A model generated the notes under the pieces. The model saw only the letters and a list, made by a program, of their open reading frames with translations. It was not told the origin of the DNA and made no database searches. Shown one piece after another: positions 50,959 to 59,445 of a stretch of 64,000 nucleotides of DNA (position 1 is the stretch's first letter; every line of letters begins with the position of its first letter). The DNA is taken from contig NZ_JAAKZY010000001.1 in the NCBI RefSeq assembly GCF_011045015.1, positions 98,878 through 162,877 on the forward strand, given 5' to 3'. The DNA is from Streptomyces scabichelini. Lineage in GTDB: Bacteria; Actinomycetota; Actinomycetes; Streptomycetales; Streptomycetaceae. Position numbers and translations under genes: made by a program.

Positions 50959-51029
50959 GCCCCGGCGGTCGTCGGTCGAGCCCCGGCGGTCGTCTGCCGG
51001 GGCCTGGCGGTCGTCTGCCGGGGCCTGGC
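50946..51029. repeat. Four 21-bp tandem units over the BNR stop codon (with hairpin)
   Basis: Units start at 50946, 50967, 50988 and 51009. Units 3 and 4 are identical; units 1 and 2 differ at two positions, one of which turns CGA into the stop TGA (50956-50958). GCCCCGGC (50980-50987) and GCCGGGGC (50996-51003) can pair as a terminator-like hairpin. Confidence 0.92.
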
Positions 51030-51080
51030 GCCCCTCGCAGTCAACGGACGTATCACTCTTGGTCGTTCCTCGGCCACCGG

Positions 51081-51111
51081 TTGATCGCGTCCGCCTGTAC
51101 GGCAGTAGGGT
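51081..51111 (+). promoter_or_regulatory. Probable promoter of the uracil-DNA glycosylase gene
   Basis: TTGATC (51081-51086) and TAGGGT (51106-51111) are 19 bp apart; the GTG start lies 7 nt after the -10 with no ribosome site, so the transcript is probably leaderless. Confidence 0.5.
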
Positions 51112-51117
51112 GACGCC

Positions 51118-51795
51118 GTGGCACCACGACCGTTGCATGAAATCGTCGAACCGGGCTGGGCCAAGGCCCTGGACCCCGTGGCCGGACGGATCGCCGAGAT
51201 GGGTGACTTCCTGCGTGCGGAGATCGCCGCGGGACGCACCTATCTCCCGGCGGGCCCGAATGTGCTCCGCGCCTTCCAGCAGCCCTTCGACGACGTCCGG
51301 GTCCTCATCGTCGGCCAGGACCCGTATCCGACACCTGGAAACGCTGTGGGGCTGTCCTTCTCGGTCGCGCCCGAGGTGCGGCCGCTGCCGGGCAGCCTCA
51401 TCAACATCTACCGGGAGCTGAACAGCGACTTAGGGCTGCCCCAGCCGTCCAACGGCGACCTGACGCCCTGGACGCAGCAGGGTGTGCTGTTGCTCAACAG
51501 GGCGCTCACCACGGCCCCGCGCCGCCCCGCCGCGCACCGGGGCAAGGGGTGGGAAGAGGTCACCGAGCAGGCGATACGGGCGCTGGCCGCGCGCGGACGG
51601 CCTCTGGTGTCGATCCTGTGGGGGCGCGACGCCCGTAACCTCCGGCCGCTGCTCGGTGATCTGCCGTCGGTGGAATCGGCACACCCGTCGCCCATGTCGG
51701 CCGACCGGGGCTTCTTCGGCTCGCGCCCGTTCAGCCGGGCCAATGACCTGCTGGTCCGTCAGGGTGGTCAGCCCGTGGACTGGCGGCTGCCGTGA
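51118..51795 (+). CDS. ung: Uracil-DNA glycosylase, with a TTA codon
   Basis: 225 residues, normal length. Family 1 UDG: water-activating '[17 protein letters not shown]' with Asp68, 'LLLNRALTT' and DNA-probing '[20 protein letters not shown]' with catalytic His. It removes uracil from DNA. Codon 105 is TTA (51430-51432), so full translation may depend on bldA. The next gene's GTG overlaps its stop (GTGA). Confidence 0.96.
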   Translation: MAPRPLHEIVEPGWAKALDPVAGRIAEMGDFLRAEIAAGRTYLPAGPNVLRAFQQPFDDVRVLIVGQDPYPTPGNAVGLSFSVAPEVRPLPGSLINIYRELNSDLGLPQPSNGDLTPWTQQGVLLLNRALTTAPRRPAAHRGKGWEEVTEQAIRALAARGRPLVSILWGRDARNLRPLLGDLPSVESAHPSPMSADRGFFGSRPFSRANDLLVRQGGQPVDWRLP

Positions 51796-52802
51796 CCGGT
51801 CCCGACGAGATGTCGGGCGTGCTGGGTGTGGACTCCGGGGGTTCGGGACTGCGTGCCGTGCTGTCGGTCCAGGGTGGCCGGGACGGCGGGGGCACGGTTC
51901 CGCTGAAGTCCAAGGAGCCGGTGCGCACGGGGCCGCGTGGCATCGACGCCGGGCATCTGGTGGAGCAACTGGTGCCGATGGCCCGGCAGTTGATGGCGGA
52001 TGCGGGACTCGACGCGCTCCGAGCCGTCGCCGTCGGGGCCGCGGGTTACACCACACTGGGTGACTCGCTGCGCGACGAGTTGCCGTCGGCGCTGGCCCGC
52101 GAACTCGGCGTGCGCAGGCTCGCACTGGCCGCCGACGGCGTCACCGCGTACGTGGGTGCGCTCGGGCAGCGATCGGGCGCGGTGGTCGCGGCCGGCACCG
52201 GTCTGATCGCGATCGGCACGGATCTGACGAGCTGGCGCAGGGCGGACGGCTGGGGCCATCTGCTGGGCGACAACGGCGGCGGGGCGTGGATCGGGCGGGC
52301 CGGGCTCGACGCGGCCCTGCGCTCGCACGACGGACGGTCCGGGGGCTCTGCCCGGCTGCTGGTGCGCGCCGAGGAGATGTTCGGTCGGCCCGCCACCTGG
52401 CCGGGGCAGCTCTACCCGCGCACCGACCGCCCCGCCCTGCTCGCGTCCTTCGCGCCCCAGGTGGCGGGCTGCGCCGGCGACGACCCGGTGGCGGCGGACA
52501 TCCTGGCCGAGGCCGCCCGGCACATCGCCGACTCCGCCGCCGCGGTCTGCCCCACCGAGGGCGAGGTCTCCGGGGAGGTCCGAGTCGCCCTCACGGGTGG
52601 ACTGCTCAAGATGGGCGAGCCCCTTCTCGTACCCCTGCGTGCCGCCTTTGCGGACCGGCTGCCGTACGCGCGGCTGGTCCCGCCCGAGGGCGACCCGCTC
52701 GTCGGCGCCGTACGCATCGCCGTGGACCTGGCCGACGACCGCCTGACGCTTCCTCGCGAGGTGAACATGCTGTACGTCGTGGCGGCGGAACGCTCGCCCT
52801 GA
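51792..52802 (+). CDS. BadF/BadG/N-acetylglucosamine-kinase-like ATPase family protein
   Basis: 336 residues from GTG 51792 overlapping the ung stop. ASKHA fold: '[16 protein letters not shown]' (phosphate 1), '[13 protein letters not shown]' (phosphate 2) with '[16 protein letters not shown]' typical of N-acetylglucosamine kinases, and '[11 protein letters not shown]' (adenosine). It probably phosphorylates an amino sugar. Coupling to ung has no obvious logic. Confidence 0.88.
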   Translation: MTGPDEMSGVLGVDSGGSGLRAVLSVQGGRDGGGTVPLKSKEPVRTGPRGIDAGHLVEQLVPMARQLMADAGLDALRAVAVGAAGYTTLGDSLRDELPSALARELGVRRLALAADGVTAYVGALGQRSGAVVAAGTGLIAIGTDLTSWRRADGWGHLLGDNGGGAWIGRAGLDAALRSHDGRSGGSARLLVRAEEMFGRPATWPGQLYPRTDRPALLASFAPQVAGCAGDDPVAADILAEAARHIADSAAAVCPTEGEVSGEVRVALTGGLLKMGEPLLVPLRAAFADRLPYARLVPPEGDPLVGAVRIAVDLADDRLTLPREVNMLYVVAAERSP

Positions 52803-52805
52803 CCC

Positions 52806-52840
52806 CGTACGTACTCGATGAGATCAATCCGTACGTAACT
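52806..52840. repeat. Two CCGTACGTA units just after a stop codon
   Basis: CCGTACGTA(A)CTC occurs at 52806 and 52830, 24 bp apart, beginning 4 bp after the kinase stop. It contains the palindrome TACGTA twice. Confidence 0.6.
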
Positions 52841-52922
52841 CATCAGACAAAAGTGGACGTATACCGTTCACCTGCACCCTCCCCGAACAAGGGAGCCCAG
52901 GAAACCAGTAACATGCGGCGCC

Positions 52923-53846
52923 ATGAGCTCCCCCACTGGGCCCGCGTCCGGCCTGCCAGTACGAATGCCGCGACCCCGCCAGCCCGGGCGGCACCGCCGT
53001 CCCGAGCCGCTGGCGGCTCCCGAGGGCGCGCCCGCGCTCGTCCTCGCGGTGCCCGGCACGCCCAGCGGCGCCGTCCGCAGCCTCGCCGACGAGGTCGTGA
53101 GCATCGCGCGCTCCGAGCTGCCCGGCCTCGACGGCCGGATCGGGTACCTCGACGGTGACGACGCGGAGTTCCCCACGCTCCAGTCAGTGCTGGTGCGTGC
53201 CGCCGAGGAGCGCACCGCCCGCTTCGAGCAGGCCCGCGCCGCCGGCATGGACGTGACGGAGCCGGACGGACCTGTCGCCGTCGTCGTGCCGCTGCTCGCC
53301 GGTCCGGACAACGCGCTGCTGCGCCGTATCCGCCAGGCCGTCATGGAGAGCCGTATCGCGGCCGAACTGACCGATGTGCTCGGCCCTCACCCGCTGCTCG
53401 CCGAGGCGCTGCACGTGCGCCTCTCCGAGGCGGGTCTGGCGCGTGCCGACCGCGCCCGCCTGTTCACGGTGGCGACCGCCGCGGACGGCATCATTCTGGC
53501 GTCCGTGGGCGGCGATGAGGCCGTGCAGGCGGCCGGGATCACCGGCATGCTGCTCGCCGCCCGTCTCGCCGTGCCGGTGATGGCGGCGGCACTCGACGAG
53601 GAGGGCGCGATCGCGGCCACCGCCGAGCAGCTGCGTTCCTCGGGCTCCCAGCATCTGGCGCTCGCGCCGTACCTGATCGGTCCCGAGCTCGACCCGGCTC
53701 TGCTCGACGCGGCCGCGAAGGAGGCGGGCTGCTCCGCTGCCGAGTCGCTCGGCGCGTACCCGGCGATCGGCAAGCTCGCCCTCGCCAAGTACACGACGGC
53801 GTTGGGCATCGCGCCGCAGCAGCCGCAGGGTGCGCCGGTCCGCTAA
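52923..53846 (+). CDS. CbiX/SirB-like protein (annotated type: sirohydrochlorin chelatase) lacking the first catalytic His
   Basis: 307 residues; TAACAT 10 nt before the ATG suggests a nearly leaderless message. After a basic/Pro-rich N-terminal 35 residues comes the CbiX fold in two halves: 'APALVLAVPGTPSGAVRSLADEV' and 'LGPHPLLAEALHVRLSEAGLA', then 'LGAYPAIGKLALAKYTTAL'. In true chelatases the first strand ends in a metal-binding His (HGS); here it is 'VPG'. The second His ('GPHPLL') is kept. It may be a non-catalytic paralogue or use other ligands. Confidence 0.82.
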   Translation: MSSPTGPASGLPVRMPRPRQPGRHRRPEPLAAPEGAPALVLAVPGTPSGAVRSLADEVVSIARSELPGLDGRIGYLDGDDAEFPTLQSVLVRAAEERTARFEQARAAGMDVTEPDGPVAVVVPLLAGPDNALLRRIRQAVMESRIAAELTDVLGPHPLLAEALHVRLSEAGLARADRARLFTVATAADGIILASVGGDEAVQAAGITGMLLAARLAVPVMAAALDEEGAIAATAEQLRSSGSQHLALAPYLIGPELDPALLDAAAKEAGCSAAESLGAYPAIGKLALAKYTTALGIAPQQPQGAPVR

Positions 53847-53876
53847 ACGCTCCGCTGGTTAGGCGCGGTTCGAAGC

Positions 53877-54010
53877 TGCGGGTTCGTCGTGGCTGGTCGC
53901 GCAGTTCCCCGCGCCCCTAAAGGGCGCTGGTCGCGCCCTCGCTGCGGAGCCGCAAGTTGATACAGCCCCGCACCCCTAAGAGGCCTGCGGCCTCCCTGAG
54001 GGGCGCGGTA
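53877..54010. repeat. Dispersed intergenic repeat, copy 3 (compound, reverse orientation)
   Basis: Contains the reverse complement of both modules of copies 1 and 2: TCGTGGCTGGTCGCGCAGTTCC, then CCCGCGCCCCTAAAGGGCGC, then a second unit with CTGCGGAGCCGCAAGTTGATAC and CCCTAAGAGGCCTGCGGCCTCC. It looks like two copies in a row. It fills the gap between convergent genes and can form hairpins that terminate both. Confidence 0.85.
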
Positions 54011-54035
54011 CTGCACCGGACTTCGACAAGTCGGC

Positions 54036-55076
54036 TCAGTCGAACACCACGCACGACGCCGCAGGCGCCTCGATGGAGCCGCCGCGGCGTGGGATGCCGG
54101 TGTCCGGGTCGACCGTGAACCAGGTCACGTCTCCGGAGCGCTCGTTCGCCACGTACAGGAAGCGCCCCGAGGGGTGCAGGGCGAGGGCGCGAGGCCAGTT
54201 GCCGCCGCAGGGCACCGTGATGACGAGGCGAAGCCCTTCCCCGTCGGCCGCCAGCACGGAGAGGACGTCCTGGCCGCGCGTGGCCGTCCACACGAAGCGT
54301 CCGTCGGACGACACGACGATGCCCGACGGATAGGCGTCACCGTCCGGGGTGGCCGGCAGTACCGGCGTCTCGCCGAGCGGCCGCAGCGTGCCGTCGGCGG
54401 CGTCCCAGCGGCAGACGGTGACGGTGGGCGTGAGCTCGTTGACCACGTACGCGTGCTCGCCGTCGGGGTGGAACGCGAGGTGGCGGGGCCCGGACCCGGG
54501 GCGCAGCGCGATCTCGCGGTGGACCGTGAGCGCCCCGTCCCGCAGCGCGCACACCCGTACGGAGTCCGTGCCCAGGTCGACGCTCACGGCCCACCGTCCG
54601 CTCGGGTCGGGCTGCACCTGGTGGGCGTGCGGGCCCTGCTGGCGCGGCGTGTACGGGCCCGAGCCGGAATGCCGGAGCACGCAGGACGCGGCGCCCTCCA
54701 GGCTGCCGTCGGCGCGGACGGGCACGGCGGTGACGCTGCCGGAGCCGTAGTTGGCGGTCAGGACGTGTCCGGCGTGGACGCCGAGGTGGGTGGGCCCGCT
54801 GCCGCCGATCGGGACGGGTGGGCCCGTGAGCTCCGGTTTGTCGCCCTTCACGCGGTACGCGGCCACCGCGCCCTCGGCCGTCTCGCTGACCGCGTAGAGC
54901 GTGTCCCCGGCGGGCGACAGCGCGAGGTACGAGGGGTCGGGGACATCATCCACGCTGCTCAGCACCGTCAGCGCGCCGCTGTCCTCGTCCACGGACGCGG
55001 TGAGGACACCCAGCCCTCCCGCCGCCGTGAAGGAGCCGATGAACGCCCGTCGTTGCCGCCTGCCGCCGTCTGCCAC
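54036..55076 (-). CDS. Lactonase-family beta-propeller protein (6-phosphogluconolactonase YbhE type)
   Basis: 346 residues from GTG 55076, GAGAGGGG upstream. Seven-bladed propeller: 'AFIGSFTAAGGLGVLTASVDEDSGALTVLSSVDDVPDPSYLALSPAG' (in pieces), 'GPHAHQVQPDPSGRWAVSVDLGTDSV', 'GPRHLAFHPDGEHAYVVNELTPTVTVC', 'WPRALALHPSGRFLYVANERSGDVTWF'. Members hydrolyse 6-phosphogluconolactone or related lactones. No signal peptide seen. Confidence 0.92.
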   Translation of the reverse strand: MADGGRRQRRAFIGSFTAAGGLGVLTASVDEDSGALTVLSSVDDVPDPSYLALSPAGDTLYAVSETAEGAVAAYRVKGDKPELTGPPVPIGGSGPTHLGVHAGHVLTANYGSGSVTAVPVRADGSLEGAASCVLRHSGSGPYTPRQQGPHAHQVQPDPSGRWAVSVDLGTDSVRVCALRDGALTVHREIALRPGSGPRHLAFHPDGEHAYVVNELTPTVTVCRWDAADGTLRPLGETPVLPATPDGDAYPSGIVVSSDGRFVWTATRGQDVLSVLAADGEGLRLVITVPCGGNWPRALALHPSGRFLYVANERSGDVTWFTVDPDTGIPRRGGSIEAPAASCVVFD

Positions 55077-55136
55077 TGCCGTCCCCTCTCGGTACCGCGC
55101 TGTCCGGGGCGACGGTAGCAGCCGACGATCAAAGGC

Positions 55137-56321
55137 CTAGACCAAACCGGTCGTCAGCCGGGCGAGAGCCGGGGCCGTCTCCCCGCGCGCGCGGGCGCGC
55201 GCCTCCGGATGGTGCACATAGGCGGGATGCCGCTCCACCGCCTCGTACGTCCGGTGGAAGACCGGCGTGGCGCTCCCCGAGATGGGCGGCACGATCCAGG
55301 ACCAGTCCGCGCCGACCGGGCGGCCCCTGCGTTCCTCCCGGCCGAGGTGGGCGAGGAAGCGGCGGGATTCGGTGTGGTGGTCGGTGACCGTGACGCCCGC
55401 GCGGTCGAAGGAGTACAGCACGGCGCGGTTGAGTTCGACGAGCGCGCGGTCCTTCCACAGGGAGCGGTCGCTGCGGGTGTCGAGGCCGAGGCGGTCGGCT
55501 ATGTGCGGCAAAAGGTCGTAGCGGTCGGCGTCGGCGAGGTTGCGGGCGCCGATCTCCGTGCCCATGTACCAGCCGTTGAAGGGCGCGGCCGGGTGGCAGA
55601 TGCCGCCGATCTCCAGGCACATGTTGGCCAGGGCCGGCACGGCGTGCCAGCGCAGTCCGAGCTCGCGCCACCAGGTGTACTCGGGATGGGCGAGATCCAC
55701 TTCGAGCACCGCGTCCTCCGGCAGCGCGAACCACCGGGGCGCCCCGTCGGCGCCCTGGATCACGAGCGGCAGTATGTCGAAGGGGGTTCCGGGGCCGCCC
55801 GGCCAGCCGAGCCGGCGGGCGAGCGCGGTGATGCCGACGTTTCGGGGGTCACCGGTCACGCCGCCGTCGGGGCGCGGGTGGCCGGCGTACCGGATGAGCT
55901 GTTCGTTCCAGATCCGCGGGCCCGGCCGCTCGGGTGTGTCGGGCGCGAAGACGGTGATGAGCGCGCGGATACGGCCGCCGCGTGTCGCCTCGCGCAGATG
56001 GTCGGCCGAGGCCTCGGCGACGTCCTCCGCCTCGGTCATGTCCCTGCGGTCTCGTACGTGCAGGGAGTGCCAGTAGAGCCGCCCGATGCAGCGGTTGGCG
56101 TTGCGCCAGGCGACTCGGGCGCCGAAGACGAGTTCCTCCGTCGTGTGCCGGTACGTTCCCGAGTCCGCGATCTCCGCGTGCGCCGCGGCAATCCGGTGGG
56201 CCGGGTCACCGAGCCGCTCCTCGGTGTGGTGAAGGGTGATGAAATCGGCGGCGGCAAGGCAGAGGGCGTCGTCCCGAACGCACCCGGGCCACCCTCCGGT
56301 TCCGCGCGGGATCTTCAGCAT
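55137..56321 (-). CDS. nos: Bacterial nitric oxide synthase oxygenase
   Basis: 394 residues. Heme-thiolate Cys78 in 'ARVAWRNANRCIGRLYW', then 'GDPRNVGITALARRLGW', 'FDILPLVIQGADGAPRWFALPED', 'LRWHAVPALANMCLEIGGICHPAAPFNGWYMGTEIGARN' (in pieces) with the arginine-binding Glu256, and 'HHTESRRFLAHLGREERRGRPVGADWSWIVPPISGSATPVFH' (in pieces) forming the pterin region. It oxidises L-arginine to citrulline and NO. There is no fused reductase, so electrons must come from other reductases. It stands alone, 172 bp downstream of the FUSC gene on the same strand. Confidence 0.96.
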   Translation of the reverse strand: MLKIPRGTGGWPGCVRDDALCLAAADFITLHHTEERLGDPAHRIAAAHAEIADSGTYRHTTEELVFGARVAWRNANRCIGRLYWHSLHVRDRRDMTEAEDVAEASADHLREATRGGRIRALITVFAPDTPERPGPRIWNEQLIRYAGHPRPDGGVTGDPRNVGITALARRLGWPGGPGTPFDILPLVIQGADGAPRWFALPEDAVLEVDLAHPEYTWWRELGLRWHAVPALANMCLEIGGICHPAAPFNGWYMGTEIGARNLADADRYDLLPHIADRLGLDTRSDRSLWKDRALVELNRAVLYSFDRAGVTVTDHHTESRRFLAHLGREERRGRPVGADWSWIVPPISGSATPVFHRTYEAVERHPAYVHHPEARARARGETAPALARLTTGLV

Positions 56322-56493
56322 GGCGCACCCCCAGGCGGCTGCGTTCCGCGGGCCGCTCCCGCACGGCCCGCGGGCTCTGTGCGTCTGATAGCCGCGGGGT
56401 TACCCGTCCGTCGGCCTGATCCACCTCCAAGTGCCCGGTGCACCTGCCTCATTCACGGTCCGGGTGTCCAACCCAGCAGGGCGGAGCGGACGT

Positions 56494-58020
56494 TCAGGCT
56501 CCCACCGCAGAGGAGCCGCGCAGCGGTGTGGCCAGTGCGGCGAGCGCCCGTTCCAGGCCGTGGAGGTGGGCGAGTGCCTGCTCGGCTCCCGGGTGCCGGC
56601 CCGGGGGCCCCGCGACCGACACCCCTGTGCCCGGCCCTTGCGCGGCCGACGTCACGGCACGGTCCGGAACGGCGCCGACCAGGACCTCGACCGCCGCCTC
56701 GACGCGTCCACAGGCGGCGGTGAGGCGGGCGTCGTGCGAGGCGTCGGGATCGGCGGCGACGGCCGCGAGACCGCGTGCCTCGCAGGCGCAGTCGTCCAGG
56801 AGCGCGAGCACCTGCCGGGCCCGGGCCTTACGCGCCCGCAGCGGGTTGAGGGGGTGGACCAGCGGGGCGAGGGCGAAGCGGACCCGGCCGAGCAGCGCCT
56901 CCAGTTCCGCGGCCTGCGTCGCGGGATCCGCGCCGGAGTCTCCGGCCAGGCGCCGGGCCGCCGCCGAGGTGCAGCCGTGCACGGCATGCACGGCACGGGC
57001 CACCCAGCGATCCGTCACCGCGTGCGTGGTGACCGGCAGGATCAGCGCGACGGCGAGGGCCGCACCGAGCGCGCCGGCCGCGGTCTCCGCGAGGCGCAGC
57101 CCCAGCAGTCCCGGATGCAGCACGCCGAGGAGCCCGTACAGCAGGCCCGCCATGACGGTGACGAAGAACATCATCCAGCTGTACGAGAGCGCCGCGGTGT
57201 AGAAGATGCCCCAGACGCACACGGCGACGATCACTGCCGTGGGCGCCGGGGCGCCGTGCAGCGGTACGGCGATCAGCAGGCCGGCGGCGATACCGGTGAC
57301 CGTGCCGACGACGCGCCGGAAGCCGCGTACCAGCGTCTCGCCGCGCGAGGCCGTGTTGACGAAGATCCACCAGGCGGTGCCGACGGCCCAGTACCAGCGC
57401 TCGTGCGACAGGAACTGGCCCGCGGCGATCGCGATCGCGCAGGCGGCCGTGGCCTGGAAGGCCTGCCGGGTGGTCGGCCGGGCGAGCCCGCGGCCGTCGA
57501 GCGGAGCGGGCACCGCCGGGGGCGGAGTGCGCCGCTCGATACACCACGCGCCGAAGCGCACCGCTGAGGAGGCGGCCAGCGACAGCGCCATCGCGGCGTA
57601 CAGCTGCGGGAGCTGGCCGGGCACGGCGTGCAGGAACTGCGTGATGAAGAAGGTCATGAACGCGAAGATGCCGAGCGCGTGCCCGCGTGGTCCCCAGCGG
57701 CGGGCGTACACCCCGAAGAAGATCACGGCGAGCCAGGTCGCGTCGCGCACGGCCGGCACCGAGTGCAGCGCGGTCGCGAGGGCGAGCACGGGGAAGCCGA
57801 CGACGGGCAGCAGGGCGGTGGTGACCGCCTGGCCGCGCACGGTCTGGTCGCCGACCGTGAACAGCGCGAGGAGCGCGGCGAGTCCGCCCGTGATCGACGC
57901 GGGCAGCGAGAGCCCGGCGAGTGCCGACGCGGTCACCGCGAGGCCGATACCGAGCACCGCCCGCAGTGAGACCCGCAGCCGTACCAGGCCCGGATCCGGA
58001 GCCATGAACATCTTCTTCAC
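56494..58020 (-). CDS. FUSC-family membrane protein (second copy in window)
   Basis: 508 residues if started at GTG 58020 (11 residues shorter than a GTG at 58053, which lacks a spaced ribosome site). Two helix blocks, beginning 'LRAVLGIGLAVTASALAGLSLPASITGGLAALLALFTVGD' (in pieces) and the FUSC core 'ACAIAIAAGQFLSHERWYWAVGTAWWIFVNTASRGETLVRGFRRVVGTVTGIAAGLL' (in pieces), then a cytoplasmic helical tail. A probable aromatic-acid-type exporter. Divergent from an Lrp regulator, which may control it. Confidence 0.88.
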   Translation of the reverse strand: MKKMFMAPDPGLVRLRVSLRAVLGIGLAVTASALAGLSLPASITGGLAALLALFTVGDQTVRGQAVTTALLPVVGFPVLALATALHSVPAVRDATWLAVIFFGVYARRWGPRGHALGIFAFMTFFITQFLHAVPGQLPQLYAAMALSLAASSAVRFGAWCIERRTPPPAVPAPLDGRGLARPTTRQAFQATAACAIAIAAGQFLSHERWYWAVGTAWWIFVNTASRGETLVRGFRRVVGTVTGIAAGLLIAVPLHGAPAPTAVIVAVCVWGIFYTAALSYSWMMFFVTVMAGLLYGLLGVLHPGLLGLRLAETAAGALGAALAVALILPVTTHAVTDRWVARAVHAVHGCTSAAARRLAGDSGADPATQAAELEALLGRVRFALAPLVHPLNPLRARKARARQVLALLDDCACEARGLAAVAADPDASHDARLTAACGRVEAAVEVLVGAVPDRAVTSAAQGPGTGVSVAGPPGRHPGAEQALAHLHGLERALAALATPLRGSSAVGA

Positions 58021-58203
58021 CGTCGGCAGCTCGCCCCTCTTCGCGTTGACCACACCTTCAGGACATGACCTTCAGACCATGGGAATGGCGCCGCGGGCAC
58101 GGATCGGCATCTTCGCCGTCCGGCGCTGCGCGGCGCCATCGATAGATACACGATACGCAACACCGAGGCACTGGCTCAACAGGCTCGTGAACTGCTGAGC
58201 CAT

Positions 58204-58234
58204 TGGTACAGTCGGCAGCGATCAGTCAGTACCA
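58204..58234. promoter_or_regulatory. Inverted repeat TGGTAC-N19-GTACCA before the Lrp gene
   Basis: Half-sites at 58204-58209 and 58229-58234, with TACAGT (58207-58212), a possible -10, inside the left arm. A further pair TGGCTCA / TGAGCCA lies just upstream (about 58172-58203). These are candidates for Lrp binding in the FUSC/lrp divergent region. Confidence 0.45.
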
Positions 58235-58252
58235 CGAGGAGGCCAACGGACC

Positions 58253-58729
58253 ATGGCCGTGGACGAGCTCGACACCCGCATCCTGCGGCTCCTCCTGGAG
58301 CAGCCGCGCACCAGCGTGCGCGAGTACGCCCGCATCCTCGGTGTCGCCCGCGGCACGCTGCAGGCGCGGCTCGACCGGATGGAGCGGGACGGTGTGATCA
58401 CCGGCACAGGTCCCTCGCTCTCCCCCGCCGCGCTCGGCCACCCGGTGCTCGCCTTCGTCCATATCGAGGTCACCCAGGGGCATCTCGACGACGTGGGCGA
58501 CGCGTTGGCCGCCGTGCCGGAGATCGTCGAGGCGTTCTCGATCACCGGTGGCGGGGACCTGATCACCCGGGTCGTCGCGCGGGACAACGCGCACTTGGAG
58601 GATGTGATCCAGGCGCTCATCAGCCTGCCGGGGGTCGTCCGGACGCGTACGGAGGTGGCGTTGCGCGAGCGCGTGCCGCACCGGCTGCTGCCGCTGGTGG
58701 AGTCGATCGGACGCGCGGCCGTGAACTGA
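58253..58729 (+). CDS. Lrp/AsnC-family transcriptional regulator
   Basis: 158 residues. N-terminal HTH 'RILRLLLEQPRTSVREYARILGVARGTLQARLDRMERDGVITG' in order, then the RAM ligand domain 'LAFVHIEVTQGHLDDVGDALAAVPEIVEAFSITGGGDLITRVVARDNAHLEDVI' in order. Lrp proteins sense amino acids. GAGGAGG lies 11 nt before the ATG. Divergent from the FUSC gene. Confidence 0.93.
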   Translation: MAVDELDTRILRLLLEQPRTSVREYARILGVARGTLQARLDRMERDGVITGTGPSLSPAALGHPVLAFVHIEVTQGHLDDVGDALAAVPEIVEAFSITGGGDLITRVVARDNAHLEDVIQALISLPGVVRTRTEVALRERVPHRLLPLVESIGRAAVN

Positions 58730-58749
58730 TCGTTGGCATCCTGGAACGC

Positions 58750-59445
58750 ATGAGCACACTCGGCGCCACTTCGGTCATCTTCGATCTCGACGGAACGCTC
58801 GTGGACAGCGAGCCGAACTACTACGAGGCAGCACGGCAGACGCTCGCCCAGTACGGCGTCACCGACTTCACCTGGGCGGAACACGAGGGGTACGTCGGCA
58901 TCAGCGCCGCGGAGACGACCGCACTGCTGAAGGAGCGGCACGCGATAGAGGCCTCACCGGAGGTACTGCTCGCGGAGAAGAACCGCCGTTATCTGGAACT
59001 GGCCCGCGCCTCCACGCGCGTCTACCCGGAGATGCGGAAGTTCGTGGAGCTGCTGGCCGCCGAGGGCGTGCCCATGGCCGTCGCCTCTGGCTCATCGCGT
59101 GTGGCGATCGAGGTGGTCCTGGCGGGCACAGGGCTGGACACCAGTCTGCGGACGGTCGTCTCGGCGGACGAGGTCGCCCACGGCAAGCCCGCCCCCGACG
59201 TCTTTCTGGAGGCGGCACGGCGGCTGGGAGCAGCCCCGGAGGACTGCGTGGTCCTCGAGGACGCCGCCCCGGGCGCGGCGGCGGCGCACGCGGCGGGGAT
59301 GCGCTGCATCGCGATCCCGTACGTGGCCGCGCAGGCCGACGATCCGGCGTTCGCCACCGCGGGGCTGCTGTTGCGCGGCGGTCAGGCCGAGTTCACGGCG
59401 CGGACCGCGTACGACTGGCTGGTGCGCTCGGCTCCGTCCCGTTGA
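58750..59445 (+). CDS. HAD-family phosphatase (beta-phosphoglucomutase-like)
   Basis: 231 residues. Motifs 'VIFDLDGTLVDSEPNYYEAARQTLA', 'VASGSSRVAIEVVL', 'GKPAPDVFLEAARRLG' and 'CVVLEDAAPGAAAAHAAGMRCIAI' are complete (two Asp, Ser, Lys, Glu-Asp), the class I HAD layout with an alpha-helical cap. A sugar or nucleotide phosphate is the likely substrate. Its stop lies within the palindrome preceding the carboxylase gene. Confidence 0.93.
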   Translation: MSTLGATSVIFDLDGTLVDSEPNYYEAARQTLAQYGVTDFTWAEHEGYVGISAAETTALLKERHAIEASPEVLLAEKNRRYLELARASTRVYPEMRKFVELLAAEGVPMAVASGSSRVAIEVVLAGTGLDTSLRTVVSADEVAHGKPAPDVFLEAARRLGAAPEDCVVLEDAAPGAAAAHAAGMRCIAIPYVAAQADDPAFATAGLLLRGGQAEFTARTAYDWLVRSAPSR

